Made by a program: the position numbers and the translations under genes
Source of the DNA: Zeugodacus cucurbitae
Lineage: Eukaryota > Arthropoda > Insecta > Diptera > Tephritidae
Reading direction: 5' to 3'
Assembly (NCBI RefSeq): GCF_028554725.1
Contig: NC_071671.1
Location: 7,926,001-7,990,000, forward strand
Length of the DNA: 64,000 nt
Part shown: one piece after another, positions 47,615-57,919 of the stretch
Layout of the letters: each line of letters begins with the position of its first letter
Position numbering within the stretch: the first letter of the stretch is position 1
The notes under the pieces: generated by a model
What the model saw: the letters and a program-made list of their open reading frames with translations, nothing else
Told to the model about the DNA's origin: nothing
Database searches by the model: none

Positions 47615-47716
47615 GCACAATGCCGCCGCTCATCTGTTCGCCACGTGGAACAACAAAAACATGTAAGGCGGTTTTTGTTGTTCCACGTGGCGAACAGATG
47701 AGCGGCGGCATTGTGC
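47615..47716. repeat. Perfect 46-bp inverted repeat with 10-nt spacer
   Basis: Left arm 47615-47660, spacer 47661-47670 (atgtaaggcg), right arm 47671-47716, the exact complement of the left with no mismatch over 46 positions. Each arm contains CGCCACGTGG and TTGTTGTTCCACG or its complement. The match stops sharply at both outer edges. Transcribed in either direction it would form one perfect 46-bp hairpin. It is not the end pair of a known transposon, since the spacer is too short to hold an element. Confidence 0.97.
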
Positions 47717-49072
47717 ATAGTGAAACAATTGTCGGCGACGATAAGCACCTTGGACACGCTTCGTATGCTTGACCTTATTGTTCGCAATGCATTTTTAAAA
47801 CGCTTGCCATAAGCGACGTGCCATATGGTGCATGGCGCATGCATCAGTGCGTCTCTTCAACAGCTCGTTTGGAATTTTTACGTAACAATAACTCAACGTG
47901 CTGCAGCGTCAATTCGCTGATTCGTTCTATGCGCGGCTTTGAGCCTTTGTGGCCACAAAACTCAAAAGGACACTGGCTAGAGGCAACGCAGCGCGTTCGT
48001 AATACACGGCCTCGGTCATCAGGTTATTCCTTTGCACAAACGTAACCGCAGAAGAAAAATGGAAAACCCATCCATGCATCGTGGCAAGCCACATGGGCAG
48101 CAGTGGCTATGGCACGCTACTACCTCGTTGAATCGTTGTGGCCATTGCTGCAGATAAATCTCATAAAATAATCACACGTGTAACTGTAAGCGCTGTAAAA
48201 TTGCAGTGAATACCGTATGCCGCACGCCACACATCACGCCTCATGCCATGCGTCCAGCGCCCCGCGCCACATGACGCCTGCCGTGTTGAGCGTTCAGGCT
48301 GAGCGCTTGATGTTGGCGTTGTTGTTGCTGTTGGTGCTAAAAGGGCAGTGGGAATTTTACTTAAGGCGGCCGCAAATGCCACGAAAAGCTCCAGCTGCCA
48401 CTGATATTTGAAACGTTATCGTCATTGTTGTTGTTTTGCTTGGTAGCCGTTATACGAGTATGGTGGTATTTTATTTCAACGTAAGGACCTTTTACCCCAA
48501 ACAGCGTGCCGCGGCCGAGTAAGCCTTACTGCCAACACTGTTTTTGACTTTAGTGGCCCACCATATGTGCCGTGTTTACCTTGCTCCTCTGGTCGTCATC
48601 TGCTACGCTGAATGCTGCCACGGTAAATGAAAGGCAATGCGGCATGTGCCTCTGTTACCACTTTGGTTGTTCGGCTCTTCTGTTTCAATCTTTCGCCACT
48701 GGGGAATCGGAATTTGTTTTACACTGCGGCATTTGCGCTGGTTTGGACAACACAAGAGAAACCACTCGCAACCAAAATAGTAAATGCAACGAAATCGGGC
48801 ACTTATCAGTACGACCGTACTGTATGTATGTACAAGGGCTCTGTCTTGCCGATCTCAACAAGTTTCCGATGAAAATATATACGAATAAAGGATCCGTTAT
48901 TATAATGGATTTCATTTTAAGTGATTATGAATTGATTTTGATGCTATTTTACAGTCATATCTTTTCTATTAAGCATTCCTAGTTGTTAGAACATGAATAT
49001 AGTCGTGTGGTATGCTATTTTAGAGTGTGCGCTTTGCCATTTCTTTACAAAATAAGATGGATAATTACCAGG
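47717..49072. other. Intergenic, no gene recognised
   Basis: Fairly GC-rich with many 'ccacg', 'gccgc' and 'catgcc' words (48200-48400) and a (TTG)n run near 48314-48335. No exon supported. The open frame at 48572-48982 has no domain. Confidence 0.45.
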
Positions 49073-49331
49073 AACCAGTCTTGAAGGAAAATTTGAACTA
49101 ATAGCCCGGCTATTTGAAGATTAAAAAGATTAAGCGATCGGAAGAATAAACAATCGTTCCCTGACGCGTGTGAGGAGCTCCGAAAGCCATCCCAAAAGAA
49201 GAAATCATCTTTGATAACCGACTCTACCATCTCTATTATAGAGAACATATGCAAAGTCGATGTCCTAAGAAACTTTCGTCAACGAACGAACCAGTCTTAA
49301 AGGAAATTTTGAACTAATATCCCGACTATTT
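49073..49331 (+). repeat. Direct 43-bp repeat flanking a second repeat shared with 56124-56270
   Basis: About 43 bases at 49073-49115 ('aaccagtcttgaaggaaa', 'tttgaactaata', 'ctattt') recur with five or six changes at 49289-49331. The segment between (about 49134-49272) matches 56124-56270: both read 'aaacaatcgttccctgacg', 'tgtgaggag', 'tccgaaagcca' and 'aaactttcgtcaac'. Translated, the shared part gives KQSFPD.CEE.RKP.QKKKS then ITD...IIEN, which looks like a decayed retrotransposon protein. Confidence 0.65.
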
Positions 49332-49340
49332 CGTCACTTA

Positions 49341-50909
49341 CCCCAGTCAAATAATTATATGTGCATGAACTTTTTGCAAAAAAATTTAAGATTACAAAAT
49401 TGCAAAATATTTCTGAGTATGCAGGTTTGTTATTATTAAAAAAAATTAACAAATTTCAAAATATTTTTTAAACTATAAAACAAAATTAAAGTTTAGGCTA
49501 ATGGTAAATATTTATATGTGCATTTTACTATTTTTACCAGTAAAGCCTATACATTTGAGTTTAACTGAAAGAAATGTTTATCTTAATAGTCAGTAGAATT
49601 GTCCTTATATTTTAAAACTAAATAAAGCCGCTTAATCAGAGAATTAAATACTGACTGTAGAATAGTTATGTAAATATTGGCAAATTCTTGCTTTATGGCT
49701 AATTTAAGGAGACGTACTGTCTCAAACTGCTTTCCGTTTTGGAAAACAGGAGCAGAGAGGTTCCCCCAGAGATCCTCAATAGGATTTAGGTTCGAACTCA
49801 ATGCTACACATTGAAATACCGGAATTTTCCGGTCGTTAAAGATGTTCTTCGTGTGGATTAAAGCGTTATCCTTTCGATATGTCCAGTTATATGCCATAAA
49901 TATTGCCAGCAAATTTTATTAACTCGCTGTCAAAAAGATCTACATTGATATAAGCATTCATTTGAGTGAATATAAAACATGTATATAGCTTTCCACAGCA
50001 GCAAAATGCAGCCCATGAAATCAAGGTACCGCTTCCAAAACATCGCTTGTAGTAGGACCGTCGTTCCTGGTGCGAATCTCTCCAATATTTCTTGTAATGA
50101 ACTGGTCCGACCAAATTTAATTTTTTTCGTCACTAAAGACTGTATTCTATCACTCATCGGCACAGAATTGGTATTTATTTGCAAACCTCAAATGTGCTTT
50201 ATTGTGTCTTTCTTTAGCGTTGGTTTAGGTGCCATGGAGGTGTGTTTCAGAAACTGATTTTTATGTATAATTGGAAAAATTATATTTATTGTGATTTTCT
50301 GTCTTAACTAGGTCCATATTTGATCGCTGCTTATCAAGTCCGCAACTACTAGCCGTCGAATCATCCTTTCGCACCGCTCATCAATGTTGTTTTTCGTCCG
50401 CTGCGTCGCACTATACCATAATTAATGGGGTTTTTAAGAAATTTTTAGATACAATTCCGATGTCGCTTTGGTCTAGAGCCATTTTGGTACCGCTTTTATG
50501 CATTCCTATGATTATTACTTGTTCCTCGGCTGATAAACTAGTACCACGAGGCATTTTAGGCTTAAAGATAAATAAATGTAATGAAATTTTTAATAATTCA
50601 TTAAGTTAATGCACCTACAATAATTTTGAAAACAAAGTTTAGCAAAAAAAGTTTTTGCTGCGACACTATCAGTAAGAAAGATCCGCTAAACTGATTTTGC
50701 ACATATAAATATTTACTATGCAATACCCAATTCACAAGCACATTCTTAATGTAACTGTACAACGAACGAGAAAAGTATGAAACAATTTTCGTTGCATAGT
50801 AACGGTAACTTATCAACCTTTTATTCCACATTTACCAAAATCCAAAAAATAACAGTGAATAAGAAATATAAACAAAAGCCGAAATGCACATATAATTATT
50901 TGACTGGGG
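49341..50909 (-). mobile_element. Tc1/Tc3-like DNA transposon with intact ends
   Basis: A 1569-bp element between TA dinucleotides (49339-49340 and 50910-50911). Its 25-bp tips are perfect inverted repeats (CCCCAGTCAAATAATTATAT, then GTGCA). A shorter inner copy of the same core ('atttatatgtgca') occurs about 157 bp in on the left (ending 49522) and about 190 bp in on the right (50698-50718), so it has an IR/DR-like layout with only short repeats. The transposase relic is on the minus strand. The full-length RTE starts 23 bp beyond the right end. Confidence 0.88.
49583..50554 (-). pseudogene. Tc1/Tc3-like transposase, frameshifted
   Basis: Starts at ATG 50554-50552 (MPRGTSLSAEEQVIIIGMHK), the usual opening of a Tc3-type transposase. 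Next come a FSDEKN block (first catalytic D, about 50120-50140) followed at once by a stop, a YYWRD-like block (YKKYWRDSHQERR, about 50070-50110), a LISWAAFCCCGK block near 50000-50030 (family form 'VMVWGAF'), RKDNALIHTKNIF (second D, about 49855-49885) and SSNLNPIEDLWG (E, about 49760-49800). At least two frame changes occur. Spacing between second D and E is 30 residues rather than 34, so four residues appear lost. It ends at a stop near 49583. Not functional. Confidence 0.82.
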
Positions 50910-50932
50910 TATTTATTTATAACTTGTATTTG

Positions 50933-53900
50933 GGGGATGGGGTCATATGTAGAAGTTCACGCAAGTGAGGAAAGTTTCTGATTGCCATTCACTTGGGAGT
51001 GGCCAGGAACGATTCTTTTGCATATGACTCAAGCAGCTCACGACTTCCGGTTTTAGACCAAGTATCCCCTGGGTAGCTAACAGACATCCGTTTGGAGGCG
51101 AGCTAAAGTGAGAAGGCGAAGCCCGCTTGTGCGGTTGTGCGTAGGGCTTGGGACCCACCACATAAAAACGAATAACCAGTGAATAAGAAACACAGGCCTC
51201 GGATGAGAAACCCCCCTTTTGATGACGACCACGGCAAACGTATAAAGGACTATGATTTGAGGGCATGCACCTGGAATGTCCGGACTCTTAATTGGGAAGG
51301 TGCCTCTGCCCAGCTGGTTGATGTCCTCATACAACTAAAGGCTGACATCACCGCCGTCCAAGAAGTGCGATGGACGGGACAAGGACGGAAGAAGGTGGGT
51401 CCCTGTGACATCTACTACAGCGGCGATATAAAGGAGCGCAAATTCGGTGTTGGATTTGTGGTGGGAGAGAGACTACGTCGCCGAGTCCTGGCATTCACCC
51501 CGGTGGATGAACGTCTTGCCACAATCCGCATCAAAGCGAGGTTCTTCAACATATCGCTGATTTGCGCCCACGCCCCAACGGAAGAGAAGGACGATGCGAC
51601 CAAAGATGCTTTCTATGAGCGCCTAGAACGCATCTATGAGCGCTGCCCCCGCCACGATGTCAAAATCGTGCTTGGCGATTTTAACGCCAGGGTGGGTAAA
51701 GAAGGTGTCTTTGGCACAACAGTCGGAAAATTCAGCCTCCATGACGAAACATCGCCAAACGGCCTGAGGCTGATCGACTTCGCTGGGGCCCGAAATATGG
51801 TTGTCTGTAGTACCAGATTCCAGCATAAAAAAATTCATCAAGCAACGTGGCTGTCCCCTGATCGAAACACGCGCAATCAAATCGATCACGTTGTGATAGA
51901 CGGAAGACATGTCTCCAGTGTTTTAGACGTGCGTACGCTCCGAGGACCAAACATTGACTCGGACCATTATCTAGTAGCAGCAAAGATACGCACTCGCCTC
52001 TGTGCAGCAAAGAACGCCCGTCAACAAACACAAGGAAGGTTCGACGTCGAAAAGCTGCAATCACAACCGACAGCCGAACGATTTTCTACTCGACTTGCAC
52101 TCCTGCTCTCTGAGAGCACTCATCAGCATCTCGATATAAGGGAGCTGTGGAACGGCATCTCAAACTCATTGCATACCGCTGCAGCCGAAACAATTGGTCT
52201 CCGGCAACGCCAAAAAACCAGTTGGTACGATGAGAATTGTCGTTCCGCAGTGGAGAGAAAACAGACTGCCTACCTCGCAACGTTGCGATCGACCACAACA
52301 CGTTCGGGGTGGGATAGATATCGAGAACTGAAGAGGGAAGCGAGACGCATTTGCAGACGTAAAAAGAAAGAGGCCGAAATGCGTGAGTATGAAAAGCTTG
52401 AAAAGCTGGCCGACATGGGTAATGCTCGAAAATTTTATGAAAAGATGAGGCGATTAACAGAAGGTTTCAAGACCGGAGCATTATCATGTAGGGACCGAGA
52501 AGGTAATCTGGTAACGGATGTCCAGAGCACACTGGGATTATGGAGGGAACACTTCTCCGACCTGCTCAATGGCAGTGAAAGTACAACACCAGGAGATGGC
52601 GAACCCGATTCCCCAATCGATGACGATGGAATAGATGTTCCATTACCCGACCATGAAGAAATTCGAATAGCAATTACCCGCTTGAAGAACAACAAAGCGG
52701 CGGGGGCCGATGGATTACCGGCCGAGCTATTCAAATACGGCGGCGAAGAACTGATAAGGTGCATGCATCAGCTTCTTTGTAGAATATGGTCGGAAGAAAG
52801 CATGCCTGACGATTGGAATCTTAGTGTGCTCTGCCCAATCCATAAGAAGGGAGACCCCACAATCTGCGCCAACTACCGTGGTATAAGTCTCCTCAATATC
52901 GCATATAAGGTTTTGTCGAGCGTATTGTGTGAAAGACTAAAGCCCACCGTCAACGAACTGATTGGACCTTATCAGTGTGGCTTTAGACCTGGAAAATCTA
53001 CAATGGACCAGATATTCACCATGCGCCAAATCTTGGAAAAGACCCGAGAGAGAAGAATCGATACCCACCATCTTTTTATCGATTTTAAAGCTGCCTTCGA
53101 TAGCACGAAAAGGAGCTGCCTTTATGCCGCGATGTCTGAATTTGGTATCCCTGCAAAACTAATACGGCTATGTAAGCTGACGTTGAGCAACACCAAAAGC
53201 TCCGTCAGGATCGGGAAGGACCTCTCCGAGCCGTTCGATACCAAACGAGGCTTCAGACAGGGTGACTCACTATCGTGCGACTTCTTCAATCTATTGCTGG
53301 AAAAAATAATACGAGCTGCAGAACTAAATAGAGAGGGTACAATCTTCTACAAGAGTGTACAGCTCCTGGCGTATGCCGATGATATTGATATCATCGGAAG
53401 CAACAACCGCGCCGTTTGTTCTGCGTTTTCCAGACTAGATAAAGAAGCGAAGCGTATGGGTCTGGTGGTGAATGAGGACAAGACGAAATATCTCCTGTCA
53501 TCAAACAAACAGTCAGCGCACTCGCGTCTTGGCTCCCACGTCACTGTTGACAGTCATAACTTTGAAGTTGTAGATAATTTCGTTTATCTGGGAACCAGCA
53601 TTAACAACACCAACAATGTCAGCCTTGAAATCCAACGCAGAATCACTCTTGCCAACAGGTGCTACTTTGGACTGAGTAGGCAATTGAAAAGTAAAGTCCT
53701 CTCTCGACGAACCAAAATCAAACTCTATAAGTCGCTCATTATTCCCGTCCTGATGTATGGCGCTGAAGCGTGGACGATGACAACATCCGATGAGACGACT
53801 CTTGGGGTTTTCGAGAGAAAGGTTTTGCGCAAGATTTATGGTCCTCTAAACATTGGCAACGGCGAATACCGCAGACGATGGAACGATGAGCTGTACGATT

Positions 53901-54208
53901 TATACGACGACATTGACATAGTTCAGCGAATAAAAAGACAGCGGCTACGCTGGCTAGGTCATGTTGTACGGATGGAAGAAAACACTCCAGCTCTGAAAGT
54001 ATTCGATGCAGTACCCGCTGGAGGAAGCCGCGGAAGAGGACGACCTCCACTCCGGTGGAAAGACCAAGTGCAAAGTGACCTGGCTTCACTTGGTGTTTCC
54101 AGTTGGCGCCAAAAAGCAAAAAGGAGGAATGAGTGGCGCGCTCTGGTGGATTCGGCTATAATCGCTTAAAGCGGTTCCTACGCCAAATATATATATATAT
54201 ATATATAT
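50933..54208 (+). mobile_element. Full-length RTE-clade non-LTR retrotransposon, apparently intact
   Basis: About 3.28 kb: a 270-bp 5' leader (shared with the young derivative at 42133, which fixes the 5' end), a single long open frame, about 20 bp of 3' UTR ('agcggttcctacgccaaa') and a (TA)n tail of about 20 bp. A very short 3' UTR ending in a microsatellite is an RTE hallmark. I could not find a clean target-site duplication: the 5' flank 'tatttataacttgtatttg' and the 3' flank 'tttatattaaaatttg' resemble each other only loosely. It sits 23 bp to the right of the Tc1/Tc3-like element. Confidence 0.93.
51203..54169 (+). CDS. RTE endonuclease/reverse transcriptase
   Basis: A single polyprotein of 988 residues that nicks the target and copies the element's RNA there. 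Counting from the first ATG (51203; the frame can be extended 8 codons to a GTG, which I do not use), the APE-type endonuclease fills about residues 20-260: ACTWNVRTL near 24, QEVRWTG near 54 (catalytic E), GDFNARVG near 158 (D and N) and SDHYLVA at 253-259 (D and H). A linker with basic stretches (RRKKKEAE) follows. The reverse transcriptase runs from about 470: NYRGISLLN, GFRPGKSTMDQI, motif A FIDFKAAFDS (D near 627), motif B FRQGDSLSCDF, motif C YADD at about 724-727, motif D GLVVNEDKTK. The C-terminal part has YGAEAWTM, ERKVLRKIYGP and RLRWLGHVVRM. There is no stop or frameshift and all catalytic residues are present, so it may be active. Related endonuclease domains are often annotated as 'craniofacial development protein 2-like' in insects. 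Confidence 0.96.
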   Translation: MRNPPFDDDHGKRIKDYDLRACTWNVRTLNWEGASAQLVDVLIQLKADITAVQEVRWTGQGRKKVGPCDIYYSGDIKERKFGVGFVVGERLRRRVLAFTPVDERLATIRIKARFFNISLICAHAPTEEKDDATKDAFYERLERIYERCPRHDVKIVLGDFNARVGKEGVFGTTVGKFSLHDETSPNGLRLIDFAGARNMVVCSTRFQHKKIHQATWLSPDRNTRNQIDHVVIDGRHVSSVLDVRTLRGPNIDSDHYLVAAKIRTRLCAAKNARQQTQGRFDVEKLQSQPTAERFSTRLALLLSESTHQHLDIRELWNGISNSLHTAAAETIGLRQRQKTSWYDENCRSAVERKQTAYLATLRSTTTRSGWDRYRELKREARRICRRKKKEAEMREYEKLEKLADMGNARKFYEKMRRLTEGFKTGALSCRDREGNLVTDVQSTLGLWREHFSDLLNGSESTTPGDGEPDSPIDDDGIDVPLPDHEEIRIAITRLKNNKAAGADGLPAELFKYGGEELIRCMHQLLCRIWSEESMPDDWNLSVLCPIHKKGDPTICANYRGISLLNIAYKVLSSVLCERLKPTVNELIGPYQCGFRPGKSTMDQIFTMRQILEKTRERRIDTHHLFIDFKAAFDSTKRSCLYAAMSEFGIPAKLIRLCKLTLSNTKSSVRIGKDLSEPFDTKRGFRQGDSLSCDFFNLLLEKIIRAAELNREGTIFYKSVQLLAYADDIDIIGSNNRAVCSAFSRLDKEAKRMGLVVNEDKTKYLLSSNKQSAHSRLGSHVTVDSHNFEVVDNFVYLGTSINNTNNVSLEIQRRITLANRCYFGLSRQLKSKVLSRRTKIKLYKSLIIPVLMYGAEAWTMTTSDETTLGVFERKVLRKIYGPLNIGNGEYRRRWNDELYDLYDDIDIVQRIKRQRLRWLGHVVRMEENTPALKVFDAVPAGGSRGRGRPPLRWKDQVQSDLASLGVSSWRQKAKRRNEWRALVDSAIIA

Positions 54209-54516
54209 TTATATTAAAATTTGTTTGGAGGTAGCTTAGGACCGGGAGAAAGATATACGATCGAACTTAGCCTCCAAAGACAAAATATTTGACTACGAAA
54301 TTCGAAAAAAGCATTTTTTAAAAAACTTTTTAATAAATATAGGATATGGTTACTTAAATATACAAAATATGGATATTATCTACTTTTTCCTCTTAATTCA
54401 ACGACTTTTCGGTAAAGCTTATATAACAAATATCATGATTTAATCCTATTCTTTTTCTTCCAGAAAAAAGTCGATTTTGTCGTATAGTGTAATTAGGAGT
54501 AAGTGAGCAAGTAGTT
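54209..54516. other. Intergenic, nothing recognised
   Basis: AT-rich gap between the RTE tail and the Helitron piece. 'ggaggtagcttag' (54226-54238) and 'cttagcctcc' (54267-54276) form a small imperfect inverted pair. Confidence 0.4.
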
Positions 54517-54994
54517 TTGGCGGCTAAGAATAAAGATGTAGATCGCTTAAGCTATATAATTCAGAATGAGATCATTAGTGCACTTCATTCATTTAAATCG
54601 ATGATATTCCAAGGAATGTTCGGAGGTGACGAAGTTCTCATTCCGAGGATCCCAACCGTTATACCATTTGAGTTTAAACGACCTCAATTTCCGATCCGTC
54701 TTGCATTCGCTATGACCATTAACTACTGGCAAGGTCAATCCTTGAAAGTTTGTGGTCTGAATCTAGAGAATTTATGTTTTTCCCATGGTCAATTATATGT
54801 GGCGGGCCGTTCACGGGTCGGAATACCTTCATTTCATTTCAAGGTGCTTAACTGAAGAGCGCAACCCACGTACCAAAATACATAGCTAATAAAGAAGTAT
54901 TAACATACCTCCTAATAAAAAAAAACGAACTCATCAAAAATCTGCTCATTTATTACCTCTTAGGCGGAAGAAAGTTCGCCGCCGGGTCAGCTAG
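54517..54994 (+). mobile_element. Helitron 3' fragment (Pif1 helicase end and terminus)
   Basis: Plus-strand open frame 54517-54855 encodes the C-terminal part of a Helitron Pif1-like helicase: VDRLSYIIQNEI, LHSFKSM, then FEFKRPQFPIRLAFAMTINY, GQSLKVCGLNLE and FSHGQLYVAGRSRVG (conserved motifs V and VI; the usual 'INKSQGQ' reads INYWQGQ, and 'VACSRV' reads VAGRSRV). About 140 bp later come a hairpin (GGCG...CGCC) and GGGTCAGCTAG with terminal CTAG at 54991-54994 followed by T. The central helicase and Rep parts are missing. Confidence 0.82.
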
Positions 54995-56114
54995 TATGTA
55001 TATAAAACTTTAATATTTACATCCGTAAATCTAGCGTTAAGGAGATATTCCTGAAGGTGAGGAGCGGAATAAACAGCTTTGTGCTAGGGAAAATAATTTT
55101 TATTATTATTTTGCAGGAGTAAGATTTTGAAAATTGAATGTCCGAGTAGGAAGTACATTGACTCTTTGCATGTTCTTGGAACCATCGGATGAAAAATTGG
55201 GTATTGCAAAGCATCCTAACAACTTAAGAGAAAGAGGAAAGCAAAATTACAAATAAGAGTTCTTATAACTCATTTTCTAACTAAGAAATTTAAATACATA
55301 TAATGTTTTCTTGTTTATACTGTAGCGTTCTTAGAATGTAAAGGCAATAATGCAAAGTCTCAAAAACATAATATTTGCCTATACATATGAATTTAGCTAT
55401 TTATGTTAAACTTGTTTATCTATCTTGTTTGTACTTAAATACATCACACAGCATAGAAGACAAATATAAATTAAATGTGAAGTAAATCAGAAATGATATA
55501 CTATGCAGTGTTAGCGGGGGGTTGTCGCAGTATTAAGAATGCCCAAGAAATATTACTTTGTTACACTCATATGTAATAATTCGAGTTGCCATACTGGTAC
55601 AATTGAAAATTTAAAAACTACAAAAACACATTCATATGCAGATATGCAAGGAACATAAGGACATGTGGCATATTCGAATTATAACCAAAAATGTATAGTA
55701 AACAATGATGCCTATGAATTTAACATGCGTTATTATTGCCTCCTCTACGATTATTATCTTGTCGCGATGAGGCGGCTCAGTAGGTGCAATGATCCTGAGA
55801 GTAATGACGGCGGTAGCCTTGATACCTGTAGAGTCTCCCCATCTGGTAAGATCTAAAGGAATTTATCGTTTATTGATTGGTAATTCAGTCTTCCCTTCAA
55901 CATAAAACAAGTAGGTATTGCCCAAACCATCACACGGAAACCCAGATCGATCAACATGTAGAACATGCAGAACTTGTCATCAAAGTCTTTTAGAAGTCCG
56001 CTCATTTCGAAGCGCCGATGTTAGCTCAGATAATTTTCTTGAAATTCCTTAAAGAACACGATAACATAAAAGCCATATAACGAAAGGTCATAACACCGAG
56101 CACGATGTAAACGC
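54995..56114. other. Intergenic, no gene recognised
   Basis: AT-rich; no gene supported on either strand. Confidence 0.5.
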
Positions 56115-56445
56115 TCTTTGGCGGGAGATTAAACAATCGTTCCCTGACGTGTGTGAGGAGTTCCGAAAGCCATACCAAAAGAAGAAATCATCTTGGATAA
56201 CCGACTATACCACCGCCATTATAGAGAATAGATGCAAAGTCGAAGCCCTAAGAAACTTTCGTCAACTCTAACATCCGCATAATTAAGAAAATTTTTTGGC
56301 TCGCACCATTTCAAACCAAGATCGGCATAAGTTGACCAACGAATTTCCCATCGAGACAAGCATTCAACGAAGACGTTTTGACTGGATTGGCCATACCATA
56401 GGTAAGTTGGAACAACCATTATCATTTAAAGCCACTGTTACTACT
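56115..56445 (+). mobile_element. Retrotransposon scraps next to RTE copy 5
   Basis: Two blocks. At 56124-56270 lies the repeat also found at 49134-49272, reading EIKQSFPDVCEEFRKP and WITDYTTAIIENRCKVEALR. At 56320-56435 a frame reads QRRRFDWIGHTIGK, which resembles the C-terminal 'RRWRWIGHTLRK' block of another RTE-like group. It merges without a stop into the RTE copy that follows. Confidence 0.5.
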
Positions 56446-57830
56446 AATCTCAATGTGCTCTGCCCAATCCATAAAAAGGGAGATCCCACAATCTGCGCCA
56501 ATTACCGTGGGATCAGCCTCCTAAATATCGCATACAAGGTTCTATCGAGCGTACTGTGTGAAAGACTAAAGCCCACCGTCAACGAACTGATTGGACCTTA
56601 TCAGTGTGGCTTTAGACCTGGAAAATCGACAACTGACCAGATATTCACCATGCGCCAAATCTTGGAGAAGACCCGTGAAAAGAGGATCGACACACACCAC
56701 CTTTTTGTCGATTTTAAAGCTGCTTTCGACAGCACGAAAAGGAGTTGCCTTTACGCCGCGATGTCTGAATTTGGTATCCAATGGTATGAATGGCAAAACT
56801 AATACGGCTGTGTAAATTGACGTTGAGCAACACCAAAAGCTCCGTCATGATTGGGAAGGACCTCTCCGAGCCGTTCGATACCAAACGAGGTTTCAGACAA
56901 GGTGACTCACTATCGTGCGACTTCTTTAACCTGATGCTGGAAAAAATTATAAGAGCTGCAGAGCTAAACCGAGAAGGTACAATCTTCTACAAGAGTGTAC
57001 AGCTCCTGGCGTACGCCGATGATATTGATATCATCGGAAGCAACAACTGCGCCGTTTGTTCTGCTTTTTCCCGCATGGATAAGGAGGCGAAGCGAATGGG
57101 TCTGGAGGTGAATGAGGACAAGACGAAATATCTCCTGTCATCAAACAAACAGTCGGCGCATTCGCGTCTTGGCTCCCACGTCACTGTTGACAGTCATAAC
57201 TTCGAGGTCGTAGATAATTTCGTATACCTGGGAACCAGCATCAACAACATGAACAATGTCAGCCTCGAAATCCAGCGCAGAATAACTCTTGCCAACAGGT
57301 GCTACTTTGGACTGAGTAGGCAATTGAACAGTAAAGTCCTCTCTCGACGAACCAAAATCAAGCTCTACAAGTCGCTTATCATTCCCGTCCTGCTTTACGG
57401 TGCAGAAGCTTGGACGATGTCAACATCAGATGAGACGACACTAGGAGTTTTCGAGAGGAAAATTTTGCGTAAGATTTATGGTCCTCAGAACATTGGCAAC
57501 GGCGAATACCACAGACGATGGAACGATGAGCTGTACGAGTTATACGACGACATTGACATAGTTCAGCGAATAAAAAGACAGCGGCTACGCTGGCTAGGTC
57601 ATGTTGTCCGAATGGACGAAAACACTCCAACCCTGAAAGTGTTCGATGCAGTACCCGCCGGAGGAAGCCGAGGAAGGGGAAGGCCTCCACTCCGTTGGAG
57701 GGACCAGGTGGAGAGCGACCTGGTTACACTTGGGATCTCCAACTGGCGCCGAACTGCGAAGGAGAGAGAGAGGTGGCGCACTATCGTCGATTCGGCTATA
57801 ACCGGCTAAACGGTTGCAACGCCAATCACA
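56446..57830 (+). mobile_element. 5'-truncated RTE, copy 5
   Basis: Matches the full-length RTE from about 52818 to the 3' end. The reverse transcriptase is intact except for one event: after GGTATCC an 11-base net insertion (a near-duplicate of 'ggtatccaat') breaks the frame just before AAAACTAATACGG. This yields two open frames, 56446-56802 and 56790-57809. The 3' end is GGTTGCAACGCCAATCACATACATA, shown here in part, without (TA)n or (GAA)n. Many silent differences from 50933-54208 mark it as a distinct subfamily, close to copy 1 at 10607. Confidence 0.88.
56790..57809 (+). pseudogene. RTE reverse transcriptase, C-terminal 339 residues
   Basis: An ATG created by the small insertion (ATGGCAAAACTAATACGG, 56790) is followed by an uninterrupted frame: MAKLIRLCKLTLSN, motif B FRQGDSLSCDF, motif C YADD, GLEVNEDKTKYLLSS, FERKILRKIYGP and RLRWLGHVVRM, to a stop at 57807-57809. 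The fingers and motif A are in the preceding frame. Start point and content are the same as in the deletion derivative at 42379. Confidence 0.8.
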
Positions 57831-57919
57831 TACATACTATTAAATTGATCAACTCAACTCATAACATTTGTATGCTGTTTCAAGGGCTATTAATCGGTTT
57901 CTGAGCAAAGAAGCGATAG

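Noticed and set aside
51179..51202. GTG start for the RTE protein
   Set aside because: Eukaryotic initiation at the ATG eight codons later is more plausible.
50912..54230. A target-site duplication for the full-length RTE
   Set aside because: The flanks share only scattered AT-rich words; no convincing exact repeat.
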